A stretch of DNA of 64,000 bases from Paenibacillus sonchi (GCF_016772475.1 NZ_CP068595.1:5146001-5210000); one strand, 5' to 3'. Counted from the stretch's first letter, positions 1-9,141 are shown. The notes: generated from the sequence alone by a model not told the origin. Translations and numbers: made by a program.

Positions 1-2
1 GC

Positions 3-881
3 AATGCGGAGCCGCTCTATTATAACCGGACGGTCTTCAATAAGCTGGGTATTAAAGTGCCCGGGACGCTGGCAGAACTGGACTCGGCGATCGTTCAACT
101 GAAGCTGCAGGGGTACATTCCGTTTGCGCTCGGCAATGAAGACCGCTGGCCCGCAGGGATATTCGCCCATTATTTAATGGACCGGTACGCCGGTCCGGAC
201 CTGATTCAGAAGCTGGTTACGGGCAAGGATGGAGCCAGCTTCGGGAACAGCTATTATAAACAGGCCTTCCGGCATTTCGGTCAATGGGTCCATGAGAATG
301 CGTTCAGCCCGGACTCCAATAATACCTCAACGGAAAATGCAGTCCGCCAGTTCACAAGCGGCAAAGCCGCTATGTATTTGAACGGCAACTGGGATATTAA
401 TCTGTTCTCCGGGGAGAACGCGCCGGCGGATTTTCAGAACGAGGTGGGAGTCATCCCGTTCCCCGCACTGGACGGTGGTGAGAAAGCCTCCATTGCCGGC
501 GGATATACGATAGGGATCGGACTGTCCTCCAGTCTGACAGGTGCGAAGCGGGAGGCAGCGCTGGAGCTGATGAAGGCGCTCTATACCCAGGAGACTCAGA
601 AGCGGATTGTGTATGAAGGGCTGAGAATTCCGTCCATGCGCATTACCTTTGACCCGAATAAAACAGGGCCGGTTTTTGCCCAAGTGATGGAGCTGATGGA
701 GAACAATCAGCAGAGCTTCGTGCCTTATGACAATCTTCTGTCGCCCGAGGTTAAAAAAACGTTCCTGAGTGTCATTGAAGAAATGATTGACGGCGGCTTG
801 CAGGGGGATGCGGCGCTGAAGGAGCTGCAGGCTGCATCGAGACAATATTGGAAATTGATTCTGAGCTCGGCCATTCAATAA
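3..881 (+). CDS. Extracellular sugar-binding protein of an ABC importer, C-terminal part
   Basis: The reading frame is already open at base 3, so the gene begins upstream of the window and only about 292 codons are seen. The visible part has the composition of family 1 solute-binding proteins: a Tyr/Trp-rich central lobe, the stretch AAMYLNGNWDINLF that is typical of the sugar-facing loop, and a C-terminal helix bundle. Such proteins capture oligosaccharides outside the cell and pass them to MalFG-type permeases. The signal peptide and lipobox would lie outside the window. The next gene, 18 bases downstream, is a YesN-type regulator, the usual partner in Paenibacillus sugar clusters. The substrate cannot be read from the sequence. 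Confidence 0.85.
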   Translation, partial: NAEPLYYNRTVFNKLGIKVPGTLAELDSAIVQLKLQGYIPFALGNEDRWPAGIFAHYLMDRYAGPDLIQKLVTGKDGASFGNSYYKQAFRHFGQWVHENAFSPDSNNTSTENAVRQFTSGKAAMYLNGNWDINLFSGENAPADFQNEVGVIPFPALDGGEKASIAGGYTIGIGLSSSLTGAKREAALELMKALYTQETQKRIVYEGLRIPSMRITFDPNKTGPVFAQVMELMENNQQSFVPYDNLLSPEVKKTFLSVIEEMIDGGLQGDAALKELQAASRQYWKLILSSAIQ

Positions 882-899
882 GCCTGGGGGGGTCTTAAA

Positions 900-2498
900 A
901 TGGGTGCAACACAGGAGAAATACAAAGTGCTGCTGGTGGATGATGAGCCGATCATTCTGCGGAGCTTGAAGGTCGCCATCCCTTGGGAAGAGCTGGGCCT
1001 TGCCATTGCGGGGGAAGCGCGGAATGGAGAAGCGGCGCTGCAGTTGATCGAAGAGACGGCCCCGCAGATTATCATCAGCGATATCCGTATGCCGGTCATC
1101 GACGGCATCGCGCTGATGAAGGAGGTGCTGCCGCGCAGCAGCAAGCTGATCTTTATTTTCATCAGCGGCTACGGAGAGTTTGAGTATGCCCGGGAAGCGC
1201 TGCGCCAGGGGGCCTTTGACTATTTGCTGAAGCCGATCGATCATGACGAATTGACAGAAATGCTGACCCGGGCCATAGCCAGGCTCAAGCGCCAGAAGGA
1301 GAATGAGCAGCTGATGCTCTCGGTGCAGACCTTGTCCATGCTGGCCCGCGAGCGGATGTATGCCGAGTTCACACTCGGCAATCCGCGTCCGCTTCAGCAT
1401 CTGAAGTGGCTGGAGAACAGCGAGCTGGAGGGCGAGTATTTCATGGCCGTGGTCCGGCTGGATAATTACGCTTCCTTGACGGCGCAGTGGAGCGTGGAGG
1501 AGAAGCGGCTCTGGCTGTTCGCAGTAAGGAACATTCTGGAGGAATGGTCGCTGGAGAACGGAGTGCTGTCCGTGTTCCCGTTCTATAACGGGGAGTGGAT
1601 TCTGCTCTTCCCCGGTAGTCTTGGCAGTGTCAGCAAAGAACTGGGCGAGCAGCTGATTTCCGGGATCAGGAAATATTCCAAGCTGGAATGCTCGGTAGGC
1701 ATCAGCCGCATCACCCGGGGCATTGACCAGTTAAGCACGGTATACCCGCTCGCTTGCAAAGCGCTGTACCAGCGGTTTTATTCAGGTCAGGCGGGAGTGT
1801 TCATCAATGAGGAGACGGCGGCGAGCGGCAGCCGGGAAGTAAAATATCCGAAGGAGCTGGAGCTTGCCCTCATCGAGAGTATCCGGACGGTGAATCTGGA
1901 ACGGATGCTGTCCTTATTTGATGAAATGTCAGCTTTCATTGAAGCCCAGGGGCTTCCGCAGGAGCTGGCCGAGAGGCTCATCATGGAGATGATTGTCGTC
2001 CTGTACAGACAATTTGAGCACCTCAATATGCATACAGACTGGTCGCTGGAGGGGCTGCTGAGCAGGCTGCACGGTCTGGGCACACTTTCTGCGATGATCG
2101 CGGCACTGAAAATGGAATTCAGCAAGTGGATGCTGGGAAGCAATAAGTCAGCCACCCGCGAGGATGGCCGGAGCGTGGTCGAAAAATCGATGCGGTATAT
2201 AGAAGCCAACTACCACAAGGATCTCAGCATAGAAGAGGTGGCGGAGGTAGCGGATCTGAGCATCAGCCATTTCTGTACGCTGTTCAAGCAAATCTCCGGC
2301 TATACCTTCCTGGAGTTCGTTACACACTGCCGGATGGAGAAAGCCAAATATATTTTGCAGAACAGCAATGTTAAGGTTTATCAGGTTGCGCCGTTAGTCG
2401 GCTACCAGGACCCGCGTTATTTTACACAGGTGTTCAAAAAAGCCACCGGCAAAACACCGACGGAATACCGTGAGGAAAATTCCCGGCAGGTTAATTGA
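900..2498 (+). CDS. YesN-type two-component response regulator, AraC-family output
   Basis: The 532-residue protein starts at an ATG behind a G-rich ribosome site. An N-terminal receiver domain (about residues 8-125) shows the acidic pair D14-D15, the phosphoacceptor D61 in ISDIRMP and the conserved Lys in YLLKPID. A long central region of about 280 residues has no obvious catalytic motif. The last 100 residues are a double helix-turn-helix of the AraC type, with the family ending GKTPTEYREE. Proteins of this design pair with YesM-type sensor kinases and switch on sugar transport or glycan-degrading genes. No kinase gene is visible here; it may lie upstream of the window. The solute-binding protein just before it is the likely target or co-operonic partner. 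Confidence 0.9.
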   Translation: MGATQEKYKVLLVDDEPIILRSLKVAIPWEELGLAIAGEARNGEAALQLIEETAPQIIISDIRMPVIDGIALMKEVLPRSSKLIFIFISGYGEFEYAREALRQGAFDYLLKPIDHDELTEMLTRAIARLKRQKENEQLMLSVQTLSMLARERMYAEFTLGNPRPLQHLKWLENSELEGEYFMAVVRLDNYASLTAQWSVEEKRLWLFAVRNILEEWSLENGVLSVFPFYNGEWILLFPGSLGSVSKELGEQLISGIRKYSKLECSVGISRITRGIDQLSTVYPLACKALYQRFYSGQAGVFINEETAASGSREVKYPKELELALIESIRTVNLERMLSLFDEMSAFIEAQGLPQELAERLIMEMIVVLYRQFEHLNMHTDWSLEGLLSRLHGLGTLSAMIAALKMEFSKWMLGSNKSATREDGRSVVEKSMRYIEANYHKDLSIEEVAEVADLSISHFCTLFKQISGYTFLEFVTHCRMEKAKYILQNSNVKVYQVAPLVGYQDPRYFTQVFKKATGKTPTEYREENSRQVN

Positions 2499-2533
2499 AT
2501 TGGTTCGTATCTCTGTAGACATGAATGCAGAAC

Positions 2534-2577
2534 AAACCGCAGGAACCGGTCATCGCGACCTTACCTGCGGTTTTTGG
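2534..2577 (+). terminator. Rho-independent terminator after the YesN-like gene
   Basis: A perfect 10-bp stem (AAACCGCAGG with CCTGCGGTTT) is followed by further T residues. It lies 36 bases after the stop codon of the response regulator. Confidence 0.8.
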
Positions 2578-2756
2578 TATTTTATCTGCGTACCTGGTTT
2601 TCCTGCAGGTCACGGTTTTGAGCCTACTTTGGAGAAAAGCGTAATTTTAGAAAATACCAATAAAAAGAAAAAACTAATATATTTTAAAAAGAATACTTTA
2701 TACCTATTTACCTAAAAAAAGGAATTGACATACCATTGACTCGTAGGATTTTGGAT

Positions 2757-2770
2757 CAGTCGGCCGACTG
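2757..2770. promoter_or_regulatory. GC-rich palindrome upstream of the protease gene
   Basis: CAGTCGGCCGACTG is a perfect 14-bp palindrome in otherwise AT-rich DNA, 37 bases before the protease start. A TTGACA hexamer lies at 2725-2730 but no good -10 box follows at the right distance. The palindrome could be the operator of a dimeric repressor; no regulator gene is adjacent. Confidence 0.35.
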
Positions 2771-2807
2771 TCAAATTAACCTATGAATAATTCTAGGAGG
2801 TTAAAGT

Positions 2808-3377
2808 ATGAGTATAATGAGAAAAATAAAGAAGAGCTCTTTTACTTTTATTCTAGCTATTACTGCCGCTTTAATGGTTAGCAGTTCTGTTTCGGCTTAT
2901 GTATCATACATTACTTTATCGGTTCCAGTTGTTAAACAAGAACAGACAAATTGGTGCTGGGTTGCGTCCTCCGTTGGGGTTATCGATTTTTTAGGAACTC
3001 CGCCCACTCAGAGTGACTTTGTTAATTATGTAAAAGGTGGTGTGGTTAACCAAGCGGGTACAGTAGCTGATGTGAAACAGGGTTTACAGCACTGGAATGT
3101 TAGTTCTACGACGGGAAGCTCCTTGAGTTTTCAAACTGTTGCGAATCAAACTAGTAATAATCAACCCATAATTTCAGGCATCATTTGGAAATCTGGCGGT
3201 GGTCATATGTATACAATTCGAGGTTATTATGAAGATACGAACAGTAGCAAACAAGACCTCTATTATATTGATCCTTGGCCAGGAAATTCAAATTATAATA
3301 TTATGAGCTATTCGAATTTCTTGAACAATTCTTCATTTTTTTGGAATGAGTCTGTTTATAATATTTATGTATCTTAA
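2808..3377 (+). CDS. Secreted papain-like cysteine protease (C39/C70-like fold)
   Basis: The 189-residue product begins with a basic stretch and a hydrophobic signal segment (about residues 8-31, ending near SVSA), so it is probably exported. The mature part has the hallmarks of small papain-like cysteine peptidases: catalytic Cys in QTNWCWVASS, His in GGGHMYTIRGY, and an Asp in YYIDPWPG. The spacing resembles the AvrRpt2-like family (peptidase C70), and no separate propeptide is obvious. A good site AGGAGG precedes the ATG. The next gene follows by 15 bases and encodes a membrane-anchored partner, so the two probably form one transcription unit. A role in processing a secreted peptide, in competition or in defence is possible but not shown. 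The gene is AT-rich relative to its neighbours. Confidence 0.75.
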   Translation: MSIMRKIKKSSFTFILAITAALMVSSSVSAYVSYITLSVPVVKQEQTNWCWVASSVGVIDFLGTPPTQSDFVNYVKGGVVNQAGTVADVKQGLQHWNVSSTTGSSLSFQTVANQTSNNQPIISGIIWKSGGGHMYTIRGYYEDTNSSKQDLYYIDPWPGNSNYNIMSYSNFLNNSSFFWNESVYNIYVS

Positions 3378-3392
3378 TTAGGGGGCTAAATA

Positions 3393-4159
3393 ATGAGAAA
3401 AAAAACACTTGGGTTATTTGTTGTCCTAATGATGATGTGTATATCAATTTTTGGTAGTGCTTACGCCGAGGCTTCAGAGATCCCTCCTGAGATTAAAAAG
3501 AGTGTTGAAGATGATTTTAAATCGTATATTCCATCCATAGAACAGCAGAAGACACAGTTTGGTTTAGAAGAATCTGATGATGCAAACTTAGCTACATTAG
3601 GTGATGGATATCCTTATTATGTTTTTCATTCAAACGATATATTAAAGCCGCGAACTCGATAGAGAGCTCTTTAAAATTTTCAGGATATATATTTCCGATT
3701 ACGGTGAATTCTAAGCCAGCGGGGATAGTCTTCGCTGAAGCAGATTCAGCGGGTGTATGGAAAGTATTAAGAATTTCAAGTGACCTTGATTTTGAGAAGC
3801 TTTTTAAATCTACCATCCAACAGCGTCAGCTTAGAGATGCAAAATTAATTTACGATATCTCCACCCATGTAGCAGGAATTGTAAGTGAGCAGGATCCTCA
3901 GTTTACTCCGTTAAGGGAAAATTCAGCTCTTACATTGAAACAAGGAGAAAATACGAGTTTTACTGACCTTAAGGAAAAAGTAATTAATTCTCGCGATGAA
4001 AAATCGTCCAATTCTGACCAAGCTAACTACTCAGGACAACCGATAGCAAGCGAGAAAATTAAAAGTACAAATACTTTCTTTAATATTCCTGTTATTTTTA
4101 CTTTAATTGTATGTGTTGGACTGATAATGCTGATCACACTAAGATCACGTAAAAATTAA
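3393..4159 (+). pseudogene. Membrane-anchored extracellular protein, broken by one frameshift
   Basis: The first 89 codons encode a signal peptide (ending near AYA) and the start of an extracellular domain, then a TAG is met. The next frame continues in a natural way: restoring one A in the run at 3644-3646 turns DILKPRTR-stop into DILKAANSIESSLK and joins both halves into a 255-residue protein. That protein would have a signal peptide, an outer domain of about 190 residues, a low-complexity Ser/Asn linker and one C-terminal membrane helix followed by RSRKN. I do not recognise the family. It follows the papain-like protease by 15 bases, which suggests a substrate, inhibitor or membrane receptor for it. 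The break may be a sequencing error, since four other genes in this window show the same kind of loss. Confidence 0.6.
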
Positions 4160-4557
4160 AAAATATTAATAGGCAAAAAACAGGTGATGTCCCAAACTAA
4201 CATGGCCTGACAGCCACTACCATGAATGAAAATGTCTTGGCTTGTGAATCCGAAGCTTCTACAATGGAGGCAGAGACCACAGGCCGAGGCTTTTTTGGTA
4301 GGACACTTAGGTCTCAAACAAGCCGATTTAATCCTACATGCTCCGTCAATTCGAGAACATCATTCTACCTCTTGTTTGAAGGAGAAATGATTTAAATTCT
4401 ATTTACAGCTCAGTAATAGTGGGAATTATCCACACATCGTCTATCACCTTGTTGCTGCTTCTAGATCAAATCAAGTGTCATCCCGATACTTAGATCATTT
4501 TCCTAAAAACAAAGACTTTACCTGTGTGGGTTGTTCATCCTATGGACCCATCGTAAG
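4160..4557. other. Non-coding stretch before des, no gene recognised
   Basis: I find no convincing gene here. The short open frames lack ribosome sites and family motifs. TGTCATCCC near 4476 and GGGATGACA near 4601 form a 9-bp inverted pair about 130 bases apart. A weak inverted match between ATGTCCCA (near 4185) and TAGGACAC (near 4300) might be the worn ends of a small mobile element, but it is too short to claim. Confidence 0.4.
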
Positions 4558-4575
4558 GTATGATATATGTCATAC
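4558..4575. promoter_or_regulatory. Inverted repeat upstream of des, candidate DesR site
   Basis: GTATGATATATGTCATAC has 6-bp arms (GTATGA and TCATAC) around a 6-base centre and lies about 105 bases before the des start. DesR of Bacillus activates des by binding inverted repeats upstream of its promoter. That this is the site is inferred from position and symmetry only. Confidence 0.4.
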
Positions 4576-4680
4576 TGCATCGTTGATGTTTATGCCTTAC
4601 TGGGATGACATTTCCTTCTCTATACTAAAGACAGATGAATGTATCCGTTACGGGACACATCAGAGGAGGAAATGAAGAAG

Positions 4681-5745
4681 ATGACTACCCGCCAGACATC
4701 CCAGCTCTCCAGCCTGAAAAAAAGCATGGCTCCCTTTGAAAAAACAAACCAGGGTGCAAGCATTAGACAATTAATCAATACACTTGTTCCGCTTGTGGTT
4801 CTATGGATGGCTGCTTATTTCAGCCTGCAGGTATCCTACGGACTTACGCTTCTGTTCGCGGTCCCCGCTGCGGGGTTTGTGATCCGTACCTTTATAATTT
4901 TCCATGACTGCTGCCATGGCTCGTTCTTCAACAACCGCAAAGCCAATGATATCATCGGCACCCTCACGGGTGTCTTGACGCTTGTCCCATACCGCCAGTG
5001 GAAGCACAGCCATTCCATCCATCATGCCGGGAGCAGCAACCTCGACAAGCGGGGGATCGGGGATATCTGGATTATGACTGTAGAGGAATATATAGCCGCA
5101 AAGCCGTTGAAACGGCTGTACTACCGCATCTACCGCAACCCGCTGATTATGTTCGGAGTCGGCCCGATCGCCGTCTTCCTGATTCAATACCGCTTCAATG
5201 CCAGAGGCGCAAGACGCAAGGAACGGATGAATACGTACTTGACGAATGTATCCATTGCGCTACTTTACAGTACGCTGATCTGGGCGATGGGCTGGCAGGC
5301 TTTTCTGCTGGTGCAGCTGCCGGTCGTATTTGTATCAGGCTGCCTCGGCATCTGGCTGTTCTATGTGCAGCATCAGTTCGAGGATTCTTACTTCGAGCAT
5401 GAAGAGGAATGGAGTTATGTATCAGCGGCAGTAGAAGGAAGCTCATATTACAAGCTGCCCAAGCTGCTGCAATGGATTACGGGCAATATCGGCTTCCACC
5501 ATGTCCATCATTTGAGCCCGAAGGTGCCGAACTATAATCTGGAGCTGGCACATAATGCCTCTGAACCGCTGAAGCATGCCACGACCATTACCATCGGAAC
5601 CAGTCTGAAGGCGCTGCATTTCCGCTTATGGGATGAAGAGAACAAGGGGTTCGTCGGCTTCAAGGAAATCAAGGCCAGAATGAAGCAGCCGAAGCCGGCA
5701 GCGGATGGTCTGAAGATGATCAAACCCGGGTTCCAAAGCGAGTAA
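4681..5745 (+). CDS. des: Membrane phospholipid acyl desaturase (Des)
   Basis: The 354-residue protein is a multi-spanning acyl-lipid desaturase that introduces a double bond into membrane fatty acids, using oxygen and a di-iron centre. The three histidine boxes are intact: HDCCH near residue 75, HSHSIHH near residue 109 and HHVHH at 273-277. Several stretches match the Bacillus Des pattern, including FHDCCHG, SNLDKRGIGDIW and HHVHHLSPKVPNY. The start at 4681 is preferred because AGGAGG at 4664-4669 is then about 11 bases away; the in-frame ATG at 4672 would sit only 2 bases from it. The sensor kinase and response regulator that control it in Bacillus follow directly, so cold-induced expression is expected. 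Confidence 0.93.
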   Translation: MTTRQTSQLSSLKKSMAPFEKTNQGASIRQLINTLVPLVVLWMAAYFSLQVSYGLTLLFAVPAAGFVIRTFIIFHDCCHGSFFNNRKANDIIGTLTGVLTLVPYRQWKHSHSIHHAGSSNLDKRGIGDIWIMTVEEYIAAKPLKRLYYRIYRNPLIMFGVGPIAVFLIQYRFNARGARRKERMNTYLTNVSIALLYSTLIWAMGWQAFLLVQLPVVFVSGCLGIWLFYVQHQFEDSYFEHEEEWSYVSAAVEGSSYYKLPKLLQWITGNIGFHHVHHLSPKVPNYNLELAHNASEPLKHATTITIGTSLKALHFRLWDEENKGFVGFKEIKARMKQPKPAADGLKMIKPGFQSE

Positions 5746-5763
5746 TATAGGGTTGGAGAAAGA

Positions 5764-5808
5764 AGCAGCCGGAGAACGCCAATGCCGACGCTGCTCTTTT
5801 TCTTTTTG
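5764..5808 (+). terminator. Terminator between des and desK
   Basis: AGCAGC-CGG pairs with CCG-AC-GCTGCT and is followed by CTTTTTCTTTTT. It lets des be expressed separately from the two regulator genes. Confidence 0.55.
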
Positions 5809-5881
5809 CGGGATATTGCGGGAACTTGAAGGGTTTATGCTAAAATGAGGGTACAATCTTGCTGGCAAAAGGATGGCTGAC

Positions 5882-7030
5882 ATGCAGAAGTGGCATCATA
5901 TTTTTCATAAAAGTACGGGTCTCAGCCCTTATGTATGGGTTGTTTTTTACATTTTGCCGTTTTATTTCATCTTCCGTTCCGCCTCAGTGGACCAAAACCA
6001 GTGGGTATATGGAATTGTGATGGTTGCTGTATTTTTTGCCTGTTACGTCCTCTCGTTCAAATCCAGAGGCTGGGTGGTTTATTTCTGGACCACTGTACAG
6101 ATCCTTGTCTCGATCACAATGACGCTGCTGTTCGGGTATATGTATTTTGCGTTATTTATTGCTTTTTTTATCGGGAATATTCAGAAAAGAGCCGGTTTTT
6201 TCACGCTGTATTCGATTCATCTGTTGACGACCATTGCTGCGATCAATTATGAGATGATTACAGGTAACCGGGTTTTCATTTCGCAGCTTCCGTTCGTGCT
6301 GGTGAGCATGATCGCTGTAGTGCTGCTGCCTGCGACCACCTACAACCGCAACAATCAGGACAAGCTGCAGGGGCAGCTGGAGGATGCCAACAAACGGATC
6401 TCCGAGCTGGTTATTATGGAGGAACGGCAGCGGATTGCCCGGGATCTGCATGATACGCTGGGACAGAAGCTGTCGCTCATCGGCCTCAAAAGCGATCTGG
6501 CCGGCAAATTGATCCACAAAAATCCGGCGCAGGCTGCGGTTGAAATTAACGATGTCCGGCAGACCGCGAGAAGTGCGCTCAAGGAAGTCAGGGAGATGGT
6601 TACGCAAATGCGCGGAATCCGCCTGGAGGATGAGCTGATCCGGATCCGGCAATTGCTGGAGGCGGCAGAGATTGAGTTCCAGCTGGAGGGCAACCCGAAG
6701 CTTGTTAATACCTCGTTAATCACAGAAAACGTGCTGAGCATGTGCCTGAAGGAGGCCGTTACCAATGTAGTGAAGCACAGCGGTGCGACACTCTGCCAGG
6801 TGCTGATTGAACCCTCGCGGACGGATCTGCTGATCAAGGTCAAAGATAATGGTACCGGGATTGAGGGAAGCAATCTGTATGACAAGGGGCACGGGCTGCA
6901 GGGGATGCGGGAACGGCTTGAATTTGTGAACGGCAGTATGGATGTGCTGCAGGACAAAGGTACAACGCTCATCATTAGAGTGCCAAATGTTTTTAAGCAG
7001 CCGGAACTGAAGGAGGTAAAGGGGCTATGA
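5882..7030 (+). CDS. desK: Thermosensor histidine kinase DesK
   Basis: About 382 residues. The N-terminal part (to about residue 150) has four or five membrane helices, which in DesK sense membrane thickness. It is followed by a coiled linker, the dimerisation/phosphoacceptor helix with the typical HisKA_3 motif EERQRIARDLHDTLGQK (His at residue 190), and a HATPase domain with NVVKHS, DNGTGI and GHGLQGMRERL. The ATG at 5882 is chosen over the in-frame ATG at 5873 because AAAGG at 5868-5872 is then well spaced and the protein start aligns with Bacillus DesK. It acts as kinase in the cold and phosphatase when warm. The next gene overlaps by 4 bases (ATGA). Confidence 0.93.
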   Translation: MQKWHHIFHKSTGLSPYVWVVFYILPFYFIFRSASVDQNQWVYGIVMVAVFFACYVLSFKSRGWVVYFWTTVQILVSITMTLLFGYMYFALFIAFFIGNIQKRAGFFTLYSIHLLTTIAAINYEMITGNRVFISQLPFVLVSMIAVVLLPATTYNRNNQDKLQGQLEDANKRISELVIMEERQRIARDLHDTLGQKLSLIGLKSDLAGKLIHKNPAQAAVEINDVRQTARSALKEVREMVTQMRGIRLEDELIRIRQLLEAAEIEFQLEGNPKLVNTSLITENVLSMCLKEAVTNVVKHSGATLCQVLIEPSRTDLLIKVKDNGTGIEGSNLYDKGHGLQGMRERLEFVNGSMDVLQDKGTTLIIRVPNVFKQPELKEVKGL

Positions 7031-7629
7031 TCAAAATTGTAATCGCTGAGGATCAGCGCATGCTGCTGGGGGCTCTCGCCTCCCTGCTCGACCTGGAGGA
7101 TGATATGAAGGTTGTAGGCCGGGCGGCGAACGGGGAGGAGGCCGTCAAGCTGGTGCAGCAGCATCAGCCGGATATTTGCATCATGGATATTGAAATGCCG
7201 GCCATGAGCGGCCTCGAAGCCGCTGAAGCCCTGAAGGATTCAGGCTGTAAAATCATGATTCTGACCACCTTTGCCCGTGCGGGGTATTTTGAACGCGCCG
7301 TTAAGGCCGGAGTGGATGCCTATCTCCTGAAAGACAGTCCGAGCGAGGAGCTTGCCCTCTCGATCCGCAGCGTGATGTCCGGCAAACGGCTTTATGCTCC
7401 CGAGCTGATGGATGAGGCTTACAGCGGTGAAGCCAATCCTTTGACCCAGCGGGAGAAGGAAGTGCTGGGGCTGATCGCCGACGGCAAAAATACGAAGGAG
7501 ATCGCCAGCCAGCTGTATATCACAACCGGAACCGTGCGCAACTATATTTCGGTCATTCTTGACAAGCTGGATGTCGGCAACCGGATAGAGGCCATTACCC
7601 GCTTTAAGGAGAAGGGCTGGTTTAAGTGA
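7027..7629 (+). CDS. desR: Response regulator DesR (NarL/LuxR type)
   Basis: The 200-residue protein has a receiver domain with E8-D9, phosphoacceptor D54 in IMDIEMP and Lys in YLLKDSP, then a LuxR-type helix-turn-helix (about residues 135-195: LTQREKEVLGLIADGKNTKE). It overlaps desK by 4 bases, so the pair is translationally coupled. In Bacillus, phosphorylated DesR activates des. The gene converges on the flippase gene, whose stop is only about 25 bases away, with no clear terminator between them. Confidence 0.93.
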   Translation: MIKIVIAEDQRMLLGALASLLDLEDDMKVVGRAANGEEAVKLVQQHQPDICIMDIEMPAMSGLEAAEALKDSGCKIMILTTFARAGYFERAVKAGVDAYLLKDSPSEELALSIRSVMSGKRLYAPELMDEAYSGEANPLTQREKEVLGLIADGKNTKEIASQLYITTGTVRNYISVILDKLDVGNRIEAITRFKEKGWFK

Positions 7630-7653
7630 CCAGCGGATATCAGCCCCTGTGAT

Positions 7654-9141
7654 TTATTTTCTTTTCCGCATGCAGCGAAGATACATATAAAATCCTGCAA
7701 CAAGAAAATACAAGAGGGCTGCAAACAGAAATCTCCCAAAGCCCGCTGGCGTTCCAGGAAAAGATTGCGATAACTGCCTGACTCCGAACAACGCGACAGA
7801 TAGAACAATGAGATCACATAGCAGGCCAAATAAGATGGTGCTTAGCTGATCTATCTTGAAACGTAAAGCCTGCAAGTTCCATAAAGAAGCAACGGCTTCC
7901 AGTAAAAGTATAGCAATTGCGGCACCTTTATAGCCGAAACCGGGAATTCCCACCAGAAAATATTGGGCAGAAGTGGCGCAGATGATTCCTGTAAGGAGTC
8001 CATAAAATGGACTTTTCCTGATATCCTGCGACCACAAAATACTGGTGGAGATTTCGCGGAAGCCTACCAACAGGGGGATGGCTGCTAAATATTTGATTGC
8101 CGGTCCGGCTGTTTCCGTATTGAAAATAAATAACGATAATTCCGGGGCATTACCCTTTAGAAATAACGCTGTTGCAATTCCCCATAACCAGCATACTTTG
8201 AAGGCTGTAGCGGAAAGACTATTAAATCTCTGCGTATTTCCCTGCTGCCACTCCGCCGCAATTTGCACGGACAGGGTGTGGCACAAGGCTCCGGTCAGAA
8301 GGGTGGGCGCATAGGCCACAATGACGGCCATTCCGTAAATCACTCCATACATGGAGGTCGCTTCAGAAGTACTGTAGCCCGCTGCAAGCAGCCGGTTGGG
8401 GATAAGCACAGCGTCTATAAATTCGGAGGCGGGAATGATCAGCCGAGTTGCAGAGATCATAAGTGAAGATTGAATGAACCAAAAGATGGGAAGAGACTGG
8501 ACTGAATAACTGGTGCTGTAAGGGAGGCTTGTTTTATTTACAGAAATATAGACAGTGAGCAAGGAAAAGGCGGATAATGCGCCTATAAAAGTGCCATAAA
8601 GCCCTGAACCTATAGCGCGGTTGATCCCAAGGGGCAGGACATGCCAGACGATCAGGAGCATGAAAAAAATTCTGGAAGCCTGCTCGATGATCTCAGACAG
8701 CGCGATAACCCCAATTTGTTTGTGACCCTGCAAATATCCCCTTACCAATCCCAATAGCGGCACGGCAAACAGTGAAGGAGCGAGACTCCGGATTGAATAT
8801 TCCAGGCCGGGATTGCCAAGAAACCTGGAGATAGCCAGAGCATGCCAAAAAACCGCCAGACTGACAATTCCTCCGAATAAAATAACACCAAGCGATATTA
8901 TTTTTAGCAGACTCCAGCTTTGGGCAGGTTTTTTAGCGCTTGCCATAGCCAAGGTTGTCGGCAATCCCCCTGTGAACATTAGCACAAATCCGTAAAAGGA
9001 ATAGGCGATTTGATAGAGACCAATTCCTTCTGCACCCACAATTCTTGTCAAGATCACACGGCCGGTCAATCCGATGAGCTTCACGATAAACAAAGCAAAA
9101 GCTCTGATTGCAGATTGTCTTAACAGGCGGGAACCATTCAT
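7654..9141 (-). CDS. MOP-superfamily flippase (SpoVB/MurJ-like)
   Basis: A 495-residue, very hydrophobic protein with about 14 predicted membrane helices. The start MNGSRLLRQSAIRAFALF and the loop GAEGIGLYQIAYSFYGF are typical of stage V sporulation protein B and related polysaccharide or lipid-linked precursor exporters. Such proteins flip undecaprenyl-linked saccharides across the membrane, for the spore cortex, wall or capsule. GGAGG lies just before the ATG. The gene is read in the same direction as the amidase-domain gene 80 bases upstream, so both may serve envelope or spore biogenesis. Which lipid-linked substrate is moved cannot be told from the sequence. Confidence 0.85.
   Translation of the reverse strand: MNGSRLLRQSAIRAFALFIVKLIGLTGRVILTRIVGAEGIGLYQIAYSFYGFVLMFTGGLPTTLAMASAKKPAQSWSLLKIISLGVILFGGIVSLAVFWHALAISRFLGNPGLEYSIRSLAPSLFAVPLLGLVRGYLQGHKQIGVIALSEIIEQASRIFFMLLIVWHVLPLGINRAIGSGLYGTFIGALSAFSLLTVYISVNKTSLPYSTSYSVQSLPIFWFIQSSLMISATRLIIPASEFIDAVLIPNRLLAAGYSTSEATSMYGVIYGMAVIVAYAPTLLTGALCHTLSVQIAAEWQQGNTQRFNSLSATAFKVCWLWGIATALFLKGNAPELSLFIFNTETAGPAIKYLAAIPLLVGFREISTSILWSQDIRKSPFYGLLTGIICATSAQYFLVGIPGFGYKGAAIAILLLEAVASLWNLQALRFKIDQLSTILFGLLCDLIVLSVALFGVRQLSQSFPGTPAGFGRFLFAALLYFLVAGFYMYLRCMRKRK

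Larger units (their letters stand above)
2640..4640. other. AT-rich block, possibly acquired
   Basis: From about 2640 to 4640 the sequence is clearly richer in A and T than the flanking genes, and codon choice changes to A/T-ending codons. It carries two small secreted or membrane-anchored proteins and then about 500 bases without a recognisable gene. The block lies between a terminator (2534-2577) and the des gene. No transposase, integrase or clean terminal repeat was found, so transfer is an inference from composition only. Confidence 0.45.

Noticed and set aside
327..1400. Long open frame on the minus strand over the sugar-binding protein and YesN-like genes.
   Set aside because: It is a shadow of two strong genes on the plus strand, with no ribosome site and no family pattern.
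3636..3652. Programmed -1 frameshift at A-TTA-AAG in the membrane protein gene.
   Set aside because: The heptamer does not match the X-XXY-YYZ slippery pattern, no pseudoknot is obvious, and four other genes have similar one-base losses.
4180..4320. Possible insertion sequence ends near 4185 and 4300.
   Set aside because: The terminal match is only about 7 of 12 bases and no transposase lies between; no clear target duplication.
4475..4675. A 66-codon open frame before des.
   Set aside because: No ribosome site, no recognisable motif, and it overlaps the des leader and likely control sites.
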